A DNA stretch of 64,000 bases from Pseudomonas sp. NKUCC02_KPG (lineage in GTDB: Bacteria; Pseudomonadota; Gammaproteobacteria; Pseudomonadales; Pseudomonadaceae), in assembly GCF_019345465.1 (NCBI RefSeq), contig NZ_JAHKRC010000003.1, forward strand, positions 1 to 64,000, in the 5' to 3' direction. Both the position numbers and the translations under genes were made by a program. The notes beneath the pieces were generated by a model that did not search any database, had not been told where the DNA came from, and saw nothing but the letters and a program-made list of their open reading frames with translations. Of this stretch, positions 7,913 through 17,531 are shown piece by piece (position 1 is the first letter of the stretch; each line of letters begins with the position of its first letter).

Positions 7913-9151
7913 ATGAGTTTCTTCGCGATCTTTCGCAATAAAACCTCAACGAGGCGCCTGCATACGGCGCTTCGTTTGCTTGCCTGTGCTTTCGTAACGT
8001 TCACGCTGACGCCTGCGGTGGCTCAAGACGAGGCGTGCAAAAATGCTCAGTGGCCGCTTTGGCAGACCTATGCCTCGCATTTTGTGCAGGCTGACGGCCG
8101 GATGCTGGAGTCCAGTGCGCAGGTCAATCAAAGCTCTTCCGAAGGTCAATCCTACGGGATGCTTTTCGCACTGATAGGCAACGATCAGGCGCGCTTTGAA
8201 AAGCTGTGGCAATGGACCTTGGCCAACATGGCAGGTGCCGATGTGAGCAAGCGCCTGCCGGGCTGGCTGTGGGGGCAGGGCAAGGACGGCACATGGCAAT
8301 TGCAGGACGCGAACTCGGCGTCCGATTCGGATTTGTGGATCGCTTATTCGCTGCTGGAGGCAGCGCGTTTGTGGCAGCGGCCGGACTATCGCGAAGCTGC
8401 GTTGCAGCTGCTTGCAAACATAGAAACCCAACTGATAGTGAGCTTGCCCGGTTTGGGCAAAATGGTGTTGCCGGGGCCACAGGGTTTCGTGCAGCCCGAC
8501 CACCTGTGGCGGTTGAATCCCAGCTACCTGCCATTGCCGCTGCTGCGTCGACTGGCCAAGGAGTCACCGGCCGGACCTTGGAAAGAAATAGCCGAAAACA
8601 CGGTGAAAATGATCAAGGCTTCCAGCCCCAAAGGCTATGTGGCCGACTGGGTTGGTTACCGTGCCACCGGGCCGAAAGCCGGTTTGTTCGTGGTTGATCC
8701 GATCACAGGCGAGCAGGGCAGTTATGACGCGATTCGCGTGTACCTGTGGGCAGGCATGACGCCCAAGTCCGATCCACTGGCAGCCCCCTTGCTGGCGATG
8801 CTGGACGGTATGTCAAACAGTACTGCGTCCACCGGTATTCCACCGGAAAAAGTCCAGGTCATCAGCGGTGCACTCGAGGGTCAGGGGCCGTTCGGGTTCT
8901 CGGCTGCGCTGATCCCGTACTTCCAGACCAAAGGTCAGCCCTGGCTGGCACAGGCCCAGCAACGTCGAACCGTACAAGCGTTGGACAAGGCACTGGCCAC
9001 TGTCGGCGGCGAGCGTACCGAACCTTTGTATTACAACCTCATGCTCAGCTTGTTCGCACTCGGCTGGGCTGAAAATCGTTTTCAGTTTCGTGATGACGGA
9101 ACACTCAAATTGTCTTGGGAGACGTCATGCGTCCGCACCGCCACTCGCTAG
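7913..9151 (+). CDS. bcsZ: Periplasmic endo-1,4-beta-glucanase BcsZ/WssD (GH8)
   Basis: Family 8 glycoside hydrolase that trims cellulose during export, 412 residues. The N-terminus is arginine-rich and hydrophobic with a likely signal cleavage at TPAVAQ. The general-acid glutamate is in SSEGQSYGM (about residue 76) and the second catalytic region in DANSASDSDLW (about 131-141), both intact. It is somewhat longer than the E. coli enzyme, mostly at the N-terminus. It starts 6 bases after the bcsB stop, and its 3' end overlaps the start of bcsC by 25 bases, as expected in a tight operon. Confidence 0.94.
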   Translation: MSFFAIFRNKTSTRRLHTALRLLACAFVTFTLTPAVAQDEACKNAQWPLWQTYASHFVQADGRMLESSAQVNQSSSEGQSYGMLFALIGNDQARFEKLWQWTLANMAGADVSKRLPGWLWGQGKDGTWQLQDANSASDSDLWIAYSLLEAARLWQRPDYREAALQLLANIETQLIVSLPGLGKMVLPGPQGFVQPDHLWRLNPSYLPLPLLRRLAKESPAGPWKEIAENTVKMIKASSPKGYVADWVGYRATGPKAGLFVVDPITGEQGSYDAIRVYLWAGMTPKSDPLAAPLLAMLDGMSNSTASTGIPPEKVQVISGALEGQGPFGFSAALIPYFQTKGQPWLAQAQQRRTVQALDKALATVGGERTEPLYYNLMLSLFALGWAENRFQFRDDGTLKLSWETSCVRTATR

Positions 9152-12100
9152 CCATAGGTTTTTTAACCGCCATGATCAGCACTGCCGTCCACGCCGACAC
9201 ACGGGACGTGCAATCGCAGTTGGTCGAGCAGGGCCAGTACTGGCAGGGCCGTGACAATTCACTACGAGCTGCTGAAGCTTGGGAAAAAGTGTTGCGTCTG
9301 GACCCCAATCAAGTCGACGCCCTTTACGGTATGGGCCTTGCCAGCATCAAGCAGAAAAAGTCTGCGCAAGCCAGGCAATACCTGGAACGCCTGCAGGCTT
9401 TGTCGCCCCGCCCTTGGTTGGCTGCGCAGCTGGAACAGGACCTGGCCCTTACCGAGCCGCAGAACATCGCGCTTCAAGCCGAGGCTCGCCGTCTGGTCGA
9501 TAGCGACCAGCGTGACCAGGCGACTCAGGTGTTTCGCAAACTCTTTGCCGGGCGCACACCGTCAGGCACTTTAGGCCGAGAGTATTACAACAACCTTGCA
9601 TTCAACCCTGCAGGCTGGCCGGAAGCTCGCAAAGGCATGGAGCGTTTGCTGCACGAAACGCCGAATGACTCGATTCTGGCGCTGTTTCTTGCCAAGCAAT
9701 TGGTTCGTCACGAAGACACTCGTCCCGAAGGTATTCGTGCCCTGGCCAAACTGTCGACGCGGCCCGACATCGGTGGTGACGCTGACGAGAGCTGGCGTCT
9801 GGCGCTGGTGTGGTCCGGTCCTCCGAGCGCTGCCCAGGCACCTTTGTTCGAAGCTTTTTTGAAGGCTCATCCGGATGATCAGGAAATACGCGATCTACTG
9901 AACAAAGGTAAATCGAAAGCCAGCACTGCTGGCCGGGTAGCGAGCTGGCAACCAGATCCACTGGTAGAACGTGGATTGCAAGCCCTTGAAAAAGGCGATC
10001 AGGCAGGTGCCGAGCAAGCTTTCGCCGCGCGCCTGAAAAACAAGGCCAATGACCCTGATGCACTGGGTGGTCTTGGTGTTGTGCGCCAACAACAGAATCG
10101 TCTGGTTGAGGCTGAGCAGTTGCTCAACCGTGCCATTGGCAATGGGGGGGCGCGATGGAAGCCCGCGTTGGACAACGTGCGCTACTGGGCCTTGCTGCAA
10201 CAGGCGCGCAACCAGGCCAAGGCTCAACCCGACAAGGCCCGGCAGAACATTGCACAGGCCATGCGTCTTAACCCTAAAGGCGTCGAAGCGCGCCTGGCCC
10301 TGGCAGATCTCCAGGCCCAGAACGGTCAACTGGATGAAGCCCAGGCCAGTTATCGCCAAGTATTGAGTGTGCAGCGAGATAATGCGCAGGCCGTACAAGG
10401 GCTTGTGAGTGTTCTGTCGCAATCGGGGCAGGCCGATGAGGCATTGCGCTTGCTCGATACCCTGACTGCAGCCCAGCAGGCCGAAATGGGCGGCGGTGGT
10501 CGGCTGCGTGCGCTGCGCTCCACCCAGGCGGCTGCATTGGCCGAACAGCGGGGTGATACCCGTGGTGCGCAACAGGCGTTGGTGCAAGCCGTCAAGGACG
10601 ACCCGGATAACGTTTGGACCCGTTTTGACCTCTCCCGCCTTTACCTCAAGACCGGCGAGCCACAAAAAGCCCGAGACCTGATCGACAGCTACCTCAAGGC
10701 GCATCCGACCGACGTTGACGCGCTTTACACCAGCGCTTTGCTCTCGGTGGAAATGGAGCAGTGGGACGCTGCCCAGGCCGCCATCAGTCGCATTCCTGCG
10801 GGCCGCCGCACCGCCGATATGAGCGAGCTGGCCGACCAGATTACCCTGACGGTGCAAGTCAAACTCGCCGCTACCATGGCCAAGCGCGGCCAGCGTCAGG
10901 AAGCCCTGGCCCTGCTTGATCGTTTGCAACCGATGGCCAGCCGCAGCCCGGACCGGATGGCGACGCTGGCGTCGGCCTATGTCGACACCGGTGACGCCAC
11001 ACGTGCGTTGACCATGATGCGCGACGTCATTAACCAGACACCGACACCGTCCGCCGACCTGATGTTGCAGTACGCCAATCTGCTGTTGAAGACGGGCAAT
11101 GATGCTCAGGTCAATTCGATTCTGCGGGGCCTGCAAAATCAGCCAATGAGCCTTGCTACACGCAAGCGCTTCGATGATCTGCTTTACCAGTATCGTATTC
11201 GTCAGGCAGACCTGCTGCGTGAAGGCGGTGATCTGGCAGGCGCTTATGACACGTTGGCACCGGCGCTGGCGTCACGCCCCGGGGATGCGGGTGCGGTTTC
11301 GGCACTGGCGCGCATGTATGTCAGCAGCGGTGACAATGCCAAGGCCTTCGAGCTGTACAAACCCTTGCTGCAGCGTCAGCCAAACGACCCGCAGATCTTG
11401 CTCAATGCCGCGGACGCCGCCGTTCTGGCCCGTGATAACGGCTACGCCGAACGTGCGCTGGAGCAGTTCGTGAAGCTGCAAAACTACGACCCGCAGTCCT
11501 TGACCGAAGCGGCACGGATCTACCGCAGCATGGGCAAGTCTGCTCAAGCCACCCACCTGTTGCGCAAGGCCGTAGACATCGAGCAGACCGAGAAAAAACG
11601 CAGCCTGGTGACGCAGGCTGCCGGTACGGGCGCGGCGCCCAACCCTTTTGCAGGTTTGTCGGGGCCGGGTAATCAGGTTGGCCGCGGGGCGATCGACGGG
11701 ATTCCTGCTCCGGCGCAAGCCGTGCTGGATTCGGCATCGTATAGCGCAGGCAGCAATTCGTTATTGCCTCAAGACGTCTATCCAGGTCAGCAACAAGCCC
11801 GCGTGGCAGCCGCAATCCCGAGCCGTGCGGCCGTGCCCTCCGGGCGATTTGGCAATGCCGGGGCCAATCCTTTCGCGCCGCAAGGCACGGTCAATGTAGC
11901 GGTAGATCAGGCCAGTTCTGCCCAGCGTGCACTGGACAGCATCCTTCAGGAACGCAGTGCTTACGTGACTCAGGGTGTGACCGTGCGCACCAATGACAGC
12001 GAGCCGGGCCTGGGCAAGATGACCGATATCGAGACGCCGCTGGAGATTAATTTCCCGGCAGGTGACAACCGTCTCGCTGTGCGTGTGACGCCGGTATCCC

Positions 12101-13059
12101 TGAACGCAGGACGGGTGGGTGTGTATGCCGCTGAACGCTTCGGCAGTGGCAACGCGTCAACCGAAGGTATTGGTGCCCAGCGTGAAAGTGGTGTGGGTGT
12201 GAGCGTTGGCTTCGCTCGTCCGGATGAAGGCATCAAGGCTGACATCGGCACTACGCCAATCGGCTTTCAATACAGCACCGTCGCCGGTGGTGTGAGTGTG
12301 GATCGCCCGCTCGCCAGCAATTCCAATGTGCGCTATGGCGTCAACGTCTCGCGCCGTCCGGTAATCGACAGCGTGACGTCGTTCGCCGGTACTACCGATG
12401 AACGTAGCGGGCAGTCGTGGGGCGGTGTGACGGCTAACGGCGGTCGAGGCCAACTGAGCTACGACGACCAGGCGATTGGCGCCTATGGCTACGGCGCGTG
12501 GCACAAGCTGTTGGGCCATAACGTAGAGTCCAACAGCCGTGCCGAATTGGGCGCCGGTGTTTACTGGTATCTGCAAAATGATGAAGACAGCAAGCTGACC
12601 CTCGGCCTGAGCGCCACTGGCATGAGCTTCGACAATAACCAGAACTTCTTTACCTACGGTCACGGCGGCTATTTCAGCCCGCAAAGCTACTTTGCCCTTG
12701 GGGTGCCGGTGGCCTGGTCGCAGCGCACCGAGCGCCTCAGCTATCAGGTCAAGGGTTCGGTGGGTGTCCAGTACTCCCATCAGGCGGGTGCGGACTACTT
12801 CCCTGGCGACAGCACGCTGCAAGCTGAAAACGACCAGCGCTACTCCAGCGAGAGCAAGGCTGGGGTTGGTTACAGTCTCTCCGCAGCCGGTGAGTACAAG
12901 TTTGGTTCAAACTTTTTTCTGGGGGCCAATCTTGGTCTGGACAATGCCCAGGACTACCAGCAAGTCACGGGTGCCATGTACTTGCGTTACATGTTTGAGG
13001 ACATGAACGGCCCGATGGCGCTGCCGGTCAGCCCTTACAGTTCCCCTTATTCCAATTGA
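9127..13059 (+). CDS. bcsC: Cellulose export outer-membrane protein BcsC/WssE
   Basis: Outer-membrane secretion channel with a periplasmic TPR superhelix, 1310 residues. A signal peptide (SLAIGFLTAMISTAVHA) is followed by many TPR motifs from about residue 30 to 830 (for example DALYGMGLASIKQKKSAQAR and DALGGLGVVRQQQNRLVEAE). A proline/glycine/alanine-rich linker comes next, then about 330 residues of beta-barrel (BCSC_C domain) ending in aromatic-rich strands. The ATG at 9127 has GGGAG just upstream and is preferred over an in-frame TTG at 9115. It completes the BcsABZC core; wssF follows after 17 bases. Confidence 0.95.
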   Translation: MRPHRHSLAIGFLTAMISTAVHADTRDVQSQLVEQGQYWQGRDNSLRAAEAWEKVLRLDPNQVDALYGMGLASIKQKKSAQARQYLERLQALSPRPWLAAQLEQDLALTEPQNIALQAEARRLVDSDQRDQATQVFRKLFAGRTPSGTLGREYYNNLAFNPAGWPEARKGMERLLHETPNDSILALFLAKQLVRHEDTRPEGIRALAKLSTRPDIGGDADESWRLALVWSGPPSAAQAPLFEAFLKAHPDDQEIRDLLNKGKSKASTAGRVASWQPDPLVERGLQALEKGDQAGAEQAFAARLKNKANDPDALGGLGVVRQQQNRLVEAEQLLNRAIGNGGARWKPALDNVRYWALLQQARNQAKAQPDKARQNIAQAMRLNPKGVEARLALADLQAQNGQLDEAQASYRQVLSVQRDNAQAVQGLVSVLSQSGQADEALRLLDTLTAAQQAEMGGGGRLRALRSTQAAALAEQRGDTRGAQQALVQAVKDDPDNVWTRFDLSRLYLKTGEPQKARDLIDSYLKAHPTDVDALYTSALLSVEMEQWDAAQAAISRIPAGRRTADMSELADQITLTVQVKLAATMAKRGQRQEALALLDRLQPMASRSPDRMATLASAYVDTGDATRALTMMRDVINQTPTPSADLMLQYANLLLKTGNDAQVNSILRGLQNQPMSLATRKRFDDLLYQYRIRQADLLREGGDLAGAYDTLAPALASRPGDAGAVSALARMYVSSGDNAKAFELYKPLLQRQPNDPQILLNAADAAVLARDNGYAERALEQFVKLQNYDPQSLTEAARIYRSMGKSAQATHLLRKAVDIEQTEKKRSLVTQAAGTGAAPNPFAGLSGPGNQVGRGAIDGIPAPAQAVLDSASYSAGSNSLLPQDVYPGQQQARVAAAIPSRAAVPSGRFGNAGANPFAPQGTVNVAVDQASSAQRALDSILQERSAYVTQGVTVRTNDSEPGLGKMTDIETPLEINFPAGDNRLAVRVTPVSLNAGRVGVYAAERFGSGNASTEGIGAQRESGVGVSVGFARPDEGIKADIGTTPIGFQYSTVAGGVSVDRPLASNSNVRYGVNVSRRPVIDSVTSFAGTTDERSGQSWGGVTANGGRGQLSYDDQAIGAYGYGAWHKLLGHNVESNSRAELGAGVYWYLQNDEDSKLTLGLSATGMSFDNNQNFFTYGHGGYFSPQSYFALGVPVAWSQRTERLSYQVKGSVGVQYSHQAGADYFPGDSTLQAENDQRYSSESKAGVGYSLSAAGEYKFGSNFFLGANLGLDNAQDYQQVTGAMYLRYMFEDMNGPMALPVSPYSSPYSN

Positions 13060-13076
13060 TGTCCTGGAGACTTTAA

Positions 13077-13745
13077 ATGCCTTCATCCGTTCTAGCCGGT
13101 ATGACCCTTCTTGTTCTTGGGGAGAGTCACATGAGCCTGGCCAATCACCTGATGGAACCACTGCACGCCAACTTGACCCAGCAAGGCGCGAATGTGCATT
13201 CGATTGGCGCGTGCGGGGCCAGCGCTGGCGATTGGCTTATCACCAAAAAAGTCGATTGTGGGGCTGAAGAAAAAGGCAGCGGCAAGATTGTGATCAAGGG
13301 GCGTGATGCGACTACAACCCCAATCAAGGACTTGATTGCCGCCGACAAGCCGGACCTAGTGGTGCTTGTGATTGCCGACACCATGGCCTCGTACGACAAG
13401 CCGGTATTTCCCAAGGCCTGGGCGTGGCAGAACGTGTCTGCACTGGCCAAGGAAATCACCGCCAACGGTGCCAAATGCGCATGGGTAGGCCCGGCGTGGG
13501 GCAAAGAAGGCGGCATGTACAAGAAAAACGATGCGCGCACCAAACTGATATCCGCGTTTTTGGCAACCAACGTCGCGCCTTGTACCTACATCGACTCCCT
13601 GGAGTTCTCCAAGCCCGGGCAGTGGGTGACCACTGACGGCCAGCATTTTACTGTTGCGGGCTACAAGTCCTGGGCCAATGCCATCGGCAATGCGTTGGGC
13701 AAACTGCCGCCTGAAGCGGTCAGCGCCAAGGGAGAGAAGAAGTGA
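13077..13745 (+). CDS. wssF: Cellulose acetylation protein WssF (SGNH-hydrolase-like)
   Basis: A 222-residue SGNH/GDSL-like protein of the cellulose acetylation set. The N-terminus contains the block I-like GESH (Ser17 as candidate nucleophile), followed by GACGAS and, near residues 187-190, DGQH, which supplies the Asp/His pair. There is no clear cleavable signal peptide, only a short hydrophobic start (VLAGMTLLVLG), so its compartment is unclear. In P. fluorescens SBW25, wssFGHI are needed for partial acetylation of cellulose; WssF's exact role is less certain than that of WssH and WssI. TGGAG lies upstream of the ATG, and its 3' end overlaps wssG. Confidence 0.87.
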   Translation: MPSSVLAGMTLLVLGESHMSLANHLMEPLHANLTQQGANVHSIGACGASAGDWLITKKVDCGAEEKGSGKIVIKGRDATTTPIKDLIAADKPDLVVLVIADTMASYDKPVFPKAWAWQNVSALAKEITANGAKCAWVGPAWGKEGGMYKKNDARTKLISAFLATNVAPCTYIDSLEFSKPGQWVTTDGQHFTVAGYKSWANAIGNALGKLPPEAVSAKGEKK

Positions 13746-14404
13746 TTCGTCCACTGACGGGTGCGATGACACTGTTATGTAGCATGTGCACCCTGGCTGC
13801 CGATTTTGCCCTGTATCCCACCGGCCCCAGCCAGGACGCAGCCTTCATCCGCTTCGTCAACGCCACCACGGCGCCCCTGGACGTCATCGGCCAGGCAGGA
13901 CAGCCGCCGTTGCGCCTTGAAGTGGCGCAGCCGGCGTCGCTATTGTTCCCGGTGGACTCGACCAGTCCGGTCAAGGGTTCTCTGGTCAGTGGCGGGCAAC
14001 AGCTGGCGCTGGATCTCAAGGTTGAGCCCGGGGAGTTCGCGACGATTGTTGTCGTGTCGCAGGGTGCGGGTATCGAGCAAGTCGCCGTGCGTGAGACACC
14101 TGACGATTTCAACGGCCTCAAGGCTTCGCTGGCGTTCGTTAACGTCGATAAATCCTGCAGCGATGCCAGTCTGCGTCCTGCCGGGCGCAGCGCCGATCTG
14201 TTCAAGGCGGTGCCCGTCGCCAGCCTGCAACGGCGCTCGATCAATCCGGTGAACCTTTCGGTGCAACTGGTGTGCGCCAACGCCAATGTGGGTGCTGCGC
14301 TGGATTTGGGCATGCTCAAGGCGGGGGAACGCTACAGCGTGCTGCTGGTGCCTTCTGCCAGCGGGCCACGTCTTTTGAGCGCAACGGACACTCTGTCCTA
14401 CTGA
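13742..14404 (+). CDS. wssG: Cellulose acetylation protein WssG (AlgF-like)
   Basis: A 220-residue periplasmic protein resembling AlgF, the alginate acetylation factor. It has a short signal peptide (MTLLCSMCTLA, cut before DFALYP) and then a beta-rich body starting FALYPTGPSQDAAFIRFVNA, the AlgF-like opening. The start is GTG, overlapping the wssF stop as GTGA. In alginate systems AlgF is thought to help pass acetyl groups from the membrane acyltransferase to the periplasmic transferase; the same role for cellulose is inferred here from the gene order. Confidence 0.86.
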   Translation: MIRPLTGAMTLLCSMCTLAADFALYPTGPSQDAAFIRFVNATTAPLDVIGQAGQPPLRLEVAQPASLLFPVDSTSPVKGSLVSGGQQLALDLKVEPGEFATIVVVSQGAGIEQVAVRETPDDFNGLKASLAFVNVDKSCSDASLRPAGRSADLFKAVPVASLQRRSINPVNLSVQLVCANANVGAALDLGMLKAGERYSVLLVPSASGPRLLSATDTLSY

Positions 14405-14422
14405 TCGGATTCTGCCGCTGCC

Positions 14423-15838
14423 ATGGTCTTCGCCTCACTCGAGTTCCTGACGCTGTTTCTGCCAGCCTTCATGCTGATTTACGCCCTGGGCAAGCCCCAG
14501 TGGCGTAACGTCATTTTGTTGATCGGCAGCTGGTTGTTCTATGGCTGGCTGAACCCGATGTTCCTCGCGTTGCACGTGGCGTTGACCATCGTTGCCTGGG
14601 TCGGCGGGCTGCTGATTGATCGCTCCCGCGAAGACTCAAAGGGCAGGGTGCGGCTGTTGATTGCGCTGATCGTGTTCAACACCGCAGTGCTGTGCTGGTA
14701 CAAGTACGCCAATATCCTGGCTGCAACCTGGATGGAATGGATTACCTGGCCGGGCGCGATGCCCCTGGAGTGGCAGCGGGTGGCGCTGCCGGCAGGGCTG
14801 TCGTTTATCGTGCTGCAGGCCATTTCCTATCTGGTGGATGTGCACCGCCATACGGTGCCGGTGGAGCGCAGCTTCATCAACTACGCCACCTATATTTCGA
14901 TGTTCGGCCACTCCATAGCAGGTCCGATCATTCGCTATGACTGGGTGCGTCGTGAGCTGACCCGGCGCTATTTCGACTGGCAGAATTTTTCTCTGGGCGC
15001 ACGCCGTTTCATGGTCGGCATGTGCATGAAAGTGCTGGTGGCAGACACTCTGTCGCCATTGGTGGATGTGGCGTTCCATCTGGATAATCCGTCCTTTGTC
15101 GACGCCTGGATCGGTTGCCTGGCCTACTCGTTGCAACTGTTTTTCGACTTCGCGGGCTACAGCGCCATGGCCATCGGCCTCGGCCTGATGCTGGGCTTTC
15201 ACTTTCCGGAAAACTTCAACCAGCCTTACCTGGCCAGCAGCATTCAGGATTTCTGGCGGCGCTGGCACATGTCCTTGTCCAGCTGGTTGCGCGACTACCT
15301 GTATATCGCTCTGGGCGGTAACCGTAACGGGGCCTGGAAGACCTATCGCAATCTGTTCCTGACCATGGCCATTGCCGGGCTTTGGCATGGCGGCGATAGC
15401 TGGAATTACCTGCTGTGGGGGGCCGCTCACGGGGTGGCGCTGTGTGTGGACCGGTTGTGGTCGCGATCGAACCTGCCGAGTATTCCTACACTGTTCTCCC
15501 ATACCCTGACACTGCTGTTTGTGTTCATGGCCTGGACCCTGTTCCGTGCGCCGGATTTTGCATCGGCCCTGACTATGTATGCTGGCCAGTTCGGTTTGCA
15601 CGGGTTTGCCTTGGGCGACGCGTTGGCCGTGACGCTGCGCTCGGCTCACGGCCTGGCGGCGCTGCTCGGCGTGGCATGCATTATCGCGCCGCTGTTCAAG
15701 GACCGTGTTGAGCAGCGTTTTGGTACTCAAGTGTGGTTTGTTCCTATAGCGGCCCTGTGGCCGGTGGCGGGTTTTCTGCTCTCGTTCGCGTTGATCGCGA
15801 GCCGCGAGGCGGTGCCCTTCCTCTACTTCCAGTTCTGA
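14423..15838 (+). CDS. wssH: Membrane-bound O-acyltransferase WssH (AlgI-like)
   Basis: MBOAT-family polytopic inner-membrane protein of 471 residues that moves acetyl groups across the membrane for cellulose acetylation. It has many hydrophobic helices and the AlgI-type conserved segments FWRRWHMSLSSWLRDYLYI (His near 282) and AGLWHGGDSWNYLLWGAAHG (His near 322, the presumed catalytic histidine). It starts 18 bases after wssG and ends in a TGATG overlap with wssI. The length and both histidine motifs match functional AlgI homologues. Confidence 0.93.
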   Translation: MVFASLEFLTLFLPAFMLIYALGKPQWRNVILLIGSWLFYGWLNPMFLALHVALTIVAWVGGLLIDRSREDSKGRVRLLIALIVFNTAVLCWYKYANILAATWMEWITWPGAMPLEWQRVALPAGLSFIVLQAISYLVDVHRHTVPVERSFINYATYISMFGHSIAGPIIRYDWVRRELTRRYFDWQNFSLGARRFMVGMCMKVLVADTLSPLVDVAFHLDNPSFVDAWIGCLAYSLQLFFDFAGYSAMAIGLGLMLGFHFPENFNQPYLASSIQDFWRRWHMSLSSWLRDYLYIALGGNRNGAWKTYRNLFLTMAIAGLWHGGDSWNYLLWGAAHGVALCVDRLWSRSNLPSIPTLFSHTLTLLFVFMAWTLFRAPDFASALTMYAGQFGLHGFALGDALAVTLRSAHGLAALLGVACIIAPLFKDRVEQRFGTQVWFVPIAALWPVAGFLLSFALIASREAVPFLYFQF

Positions 15839-16989
15839 TGGCCGCGCCCATGTCTTCTTCAACGCCCCAACCGGCTGTACCGACTGAACTCACCGCCCGT
15901 GTCAGCAGGTTGGGCGGCGTTGTGTTTGTCGTATTTCTGGCCGTCAGTTTTGCCTCGTCGCTCTGGCTGTTGATCAGCGGCAAGGTCCAGATGCTGCCCC
16001 CCGACCTGACCCGCGACGCGGTGCTGCATGGCGAGGTCACCCACAAGATCGCCAAGCAGTTGTCAGAGGCTGGGGTGCCGCGAAAGGCGGCAGATCTGGA
16101 ACGCGGCGCGAGCTGGCTGATGCTGCACGACACCGGCGCACGGGTCCGTCCGGGATGTGATGGCTGGTTGTTCTTGACCGATGAAATGCGCATCAACCGT
16201 CATGCTCAGGCCAATGCACAGATCAAGGCGGCGGCGGTGCGTGATATCCAGCAGCAACTGTCGTTGCGAGGCATCCGCTTGCTGGTGGCCGTGGTGCCGG
16301 ACAAGAGCCGTATTGCCAGCGGGCAGCTGTGCGATTTGCGTCGGCCGGTGCAGTTGCACAATCGCGCAGTGGCCTGGGTTGAAGCGCTGAACAAGGCAGG
16401 GGTAAGTGCTTTGGATCTGGCGCCAGCCCTGCAATCACTGGGCAGCGAAGCTTACCTGCGCACCGACACCCACTGGAGTGAGGCGGGCGCCTCGGCGGCG
16501 GCCAAGGCCATCGCTGTGCGGGTACAGGCGATGGGGATCACTGCCACACCCCACAAGGATTATGAAACGGCACTGCAAGACCCGGCGCGTCGCCCGGGAG
16601 ATCTGGTTCGCCTGGCCGGTCTTGAATGGTTGCCAGCAGGATTGCAACCCGCAGCCGAGTCTGTGGCGGCGAGCCGGTTCAGTGAGAAAGCCGGGGAATC
16701 GCAGGGTGATGCAGACAGTCTGGATGACCTGTTTGGCGACGATAACCTGCCGAATGTGGCACTGATTGGCACTTCGTTTTCTCGCAACTCCAATTTCGCC
16801 GGGTTTATGCAACAGGCCCTGGGTGCGCCGATTGGTGACTTTGCCAAGGATGGAGGCGAGTTTTCCGGTGGTGCCAACAACTACTTCAATAACCCGGCAT
16901 TCAAACAGACGCCCCCTGCGCTTGTGATCTGGGAAATCCCCGAACGTGATTTGCAAACGCCTTACAGCGACGTGATCAGGCTGTTGTAA
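15838..16989 (+). CDS. wssI: Cellulose O-acetyltransferase WssI (AlgX/AlgJ-like)
   Basis: Periplasmic SGNH-type acetyltransferase of 383 residues, anchored by one N-terminal helix (VVFVVFLAVSFASSLWLLI). The AlgX/AlgJ catalytic elements are visible: DTHWSEAG (Asp210, His212) and GTSFSRNSNF with the nucleophile serine near 313. It should transfer acetyl groups to the exported glucan. The ATG at 15838 overlaps the wssH stop; an upstream in-frame extension reads through wssH and is not used. This is the last gene of the cluster: no MinD-like wssJ follows, unlike the SBW25 operon. Confidence 0.9.
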   Translation: MAAPMSSSTPQPAVPTELTARVSRLGGVVFVVFLAVSFASSLWLLISGKVQMLPPDLTRDAVLHGEVTHKIAKQLSEAGVPRKAADLERGASWLMLHDTGARVRPGCDGWLFLTDEMRINRHAQANAQIKAAAVRDIQQQLSLRGIRLLVAVVPDKSRIASGQLCDLRRPVQLHNRAVAWVEALNKAGVSALDLAPALQSLGSEAYLRTDTHWSEAGASAAAKAIAVRVQAMGITATPHKDYETALQDPARRPGDLVRLAGLEWLPAGLQPAAESVAASRFSEKAGESQGDADSLDDLFGDDNLPNVALIGTSFSRNSNFAGFMQQALGAPIGDFAKDGGEFSGGANNYFNNPAFKQTPPALVIWEIPERDLQTPYSDVIRLL

Positions 16990-16998
16990 ATCGCCGGT

Positions 16999-17531
16999 CT
17001 GTAGTCGCTGACGAGCCGTGCGAGGCTGCGTCAGGTTTGGCGCGCCACTGCGACGCAGCAGTCTTAAAGTCAGCCTCTTCGGTTTTTCAGGCACACCGCG
17101 TGTTCCGGTTTTGCGACCGCTTCGCGATCGATCGCAGCCTCGTTCTACTCGTCAGCGACTACAACAAGAGTTGGTGGCGAATCTGTAGTCGCTGACGAGC
17201 CGTGCGAGGCTGCGTCAGGTTTGGTGCGCCACTGCGACGCAGCAGTCGTAAAGTCAGCCTCCTCGATTTTTCAGGCACACCGCATGTTCCGGTTTTGCGA
17301 CCGCTTTGCGATCGATCGCAGCCTCGTTCAACTCGTCAGCGACTACAACAAGAGTTGGTGGCGAATCTGTAGTCGCTGACGAGCCGTGCGAGGCTGCGTC
17401 AGGTTTGGTGCGCCACTGAGACGCAGCAGTCGTAAAGTCAGCCTCTTCGGTTTTTCAGGCACACCGCGTGTTCCGGTTTTGCGACCGCTTCGCGATCGAT
17501 CGCAGCCTCGCTACGCTCCTCAGCGACTACA
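16999..17531. repeat. Three tandem copies of a 184-bp REP-pair (BIME-like) unit
   Basis: CTGTAGTCGCTGACGAGC starts at 16999, 17183 and 17367, giving an exact 184-bp period; the third unit ends near 17531. Each unit opens with a REP arm (GTAGTCGCTGACGAGC..GAGGCTGCG) and closes with the inverse arm (CGCAGCCTCG..TCAGCGACTACA), enclosing about 90 bases of inner sequence. Copies differ at only a few bases. The array separates the cellulose operon from the convergent tetR gene and may end transcription from both sides. Confidence 0.92.

Noticed and set aside
16999..17531. CRISPR-like array
   Set aside because: The 184-bp units repeat in full, including the inner sequence; there are no unique spacers between short repeats.
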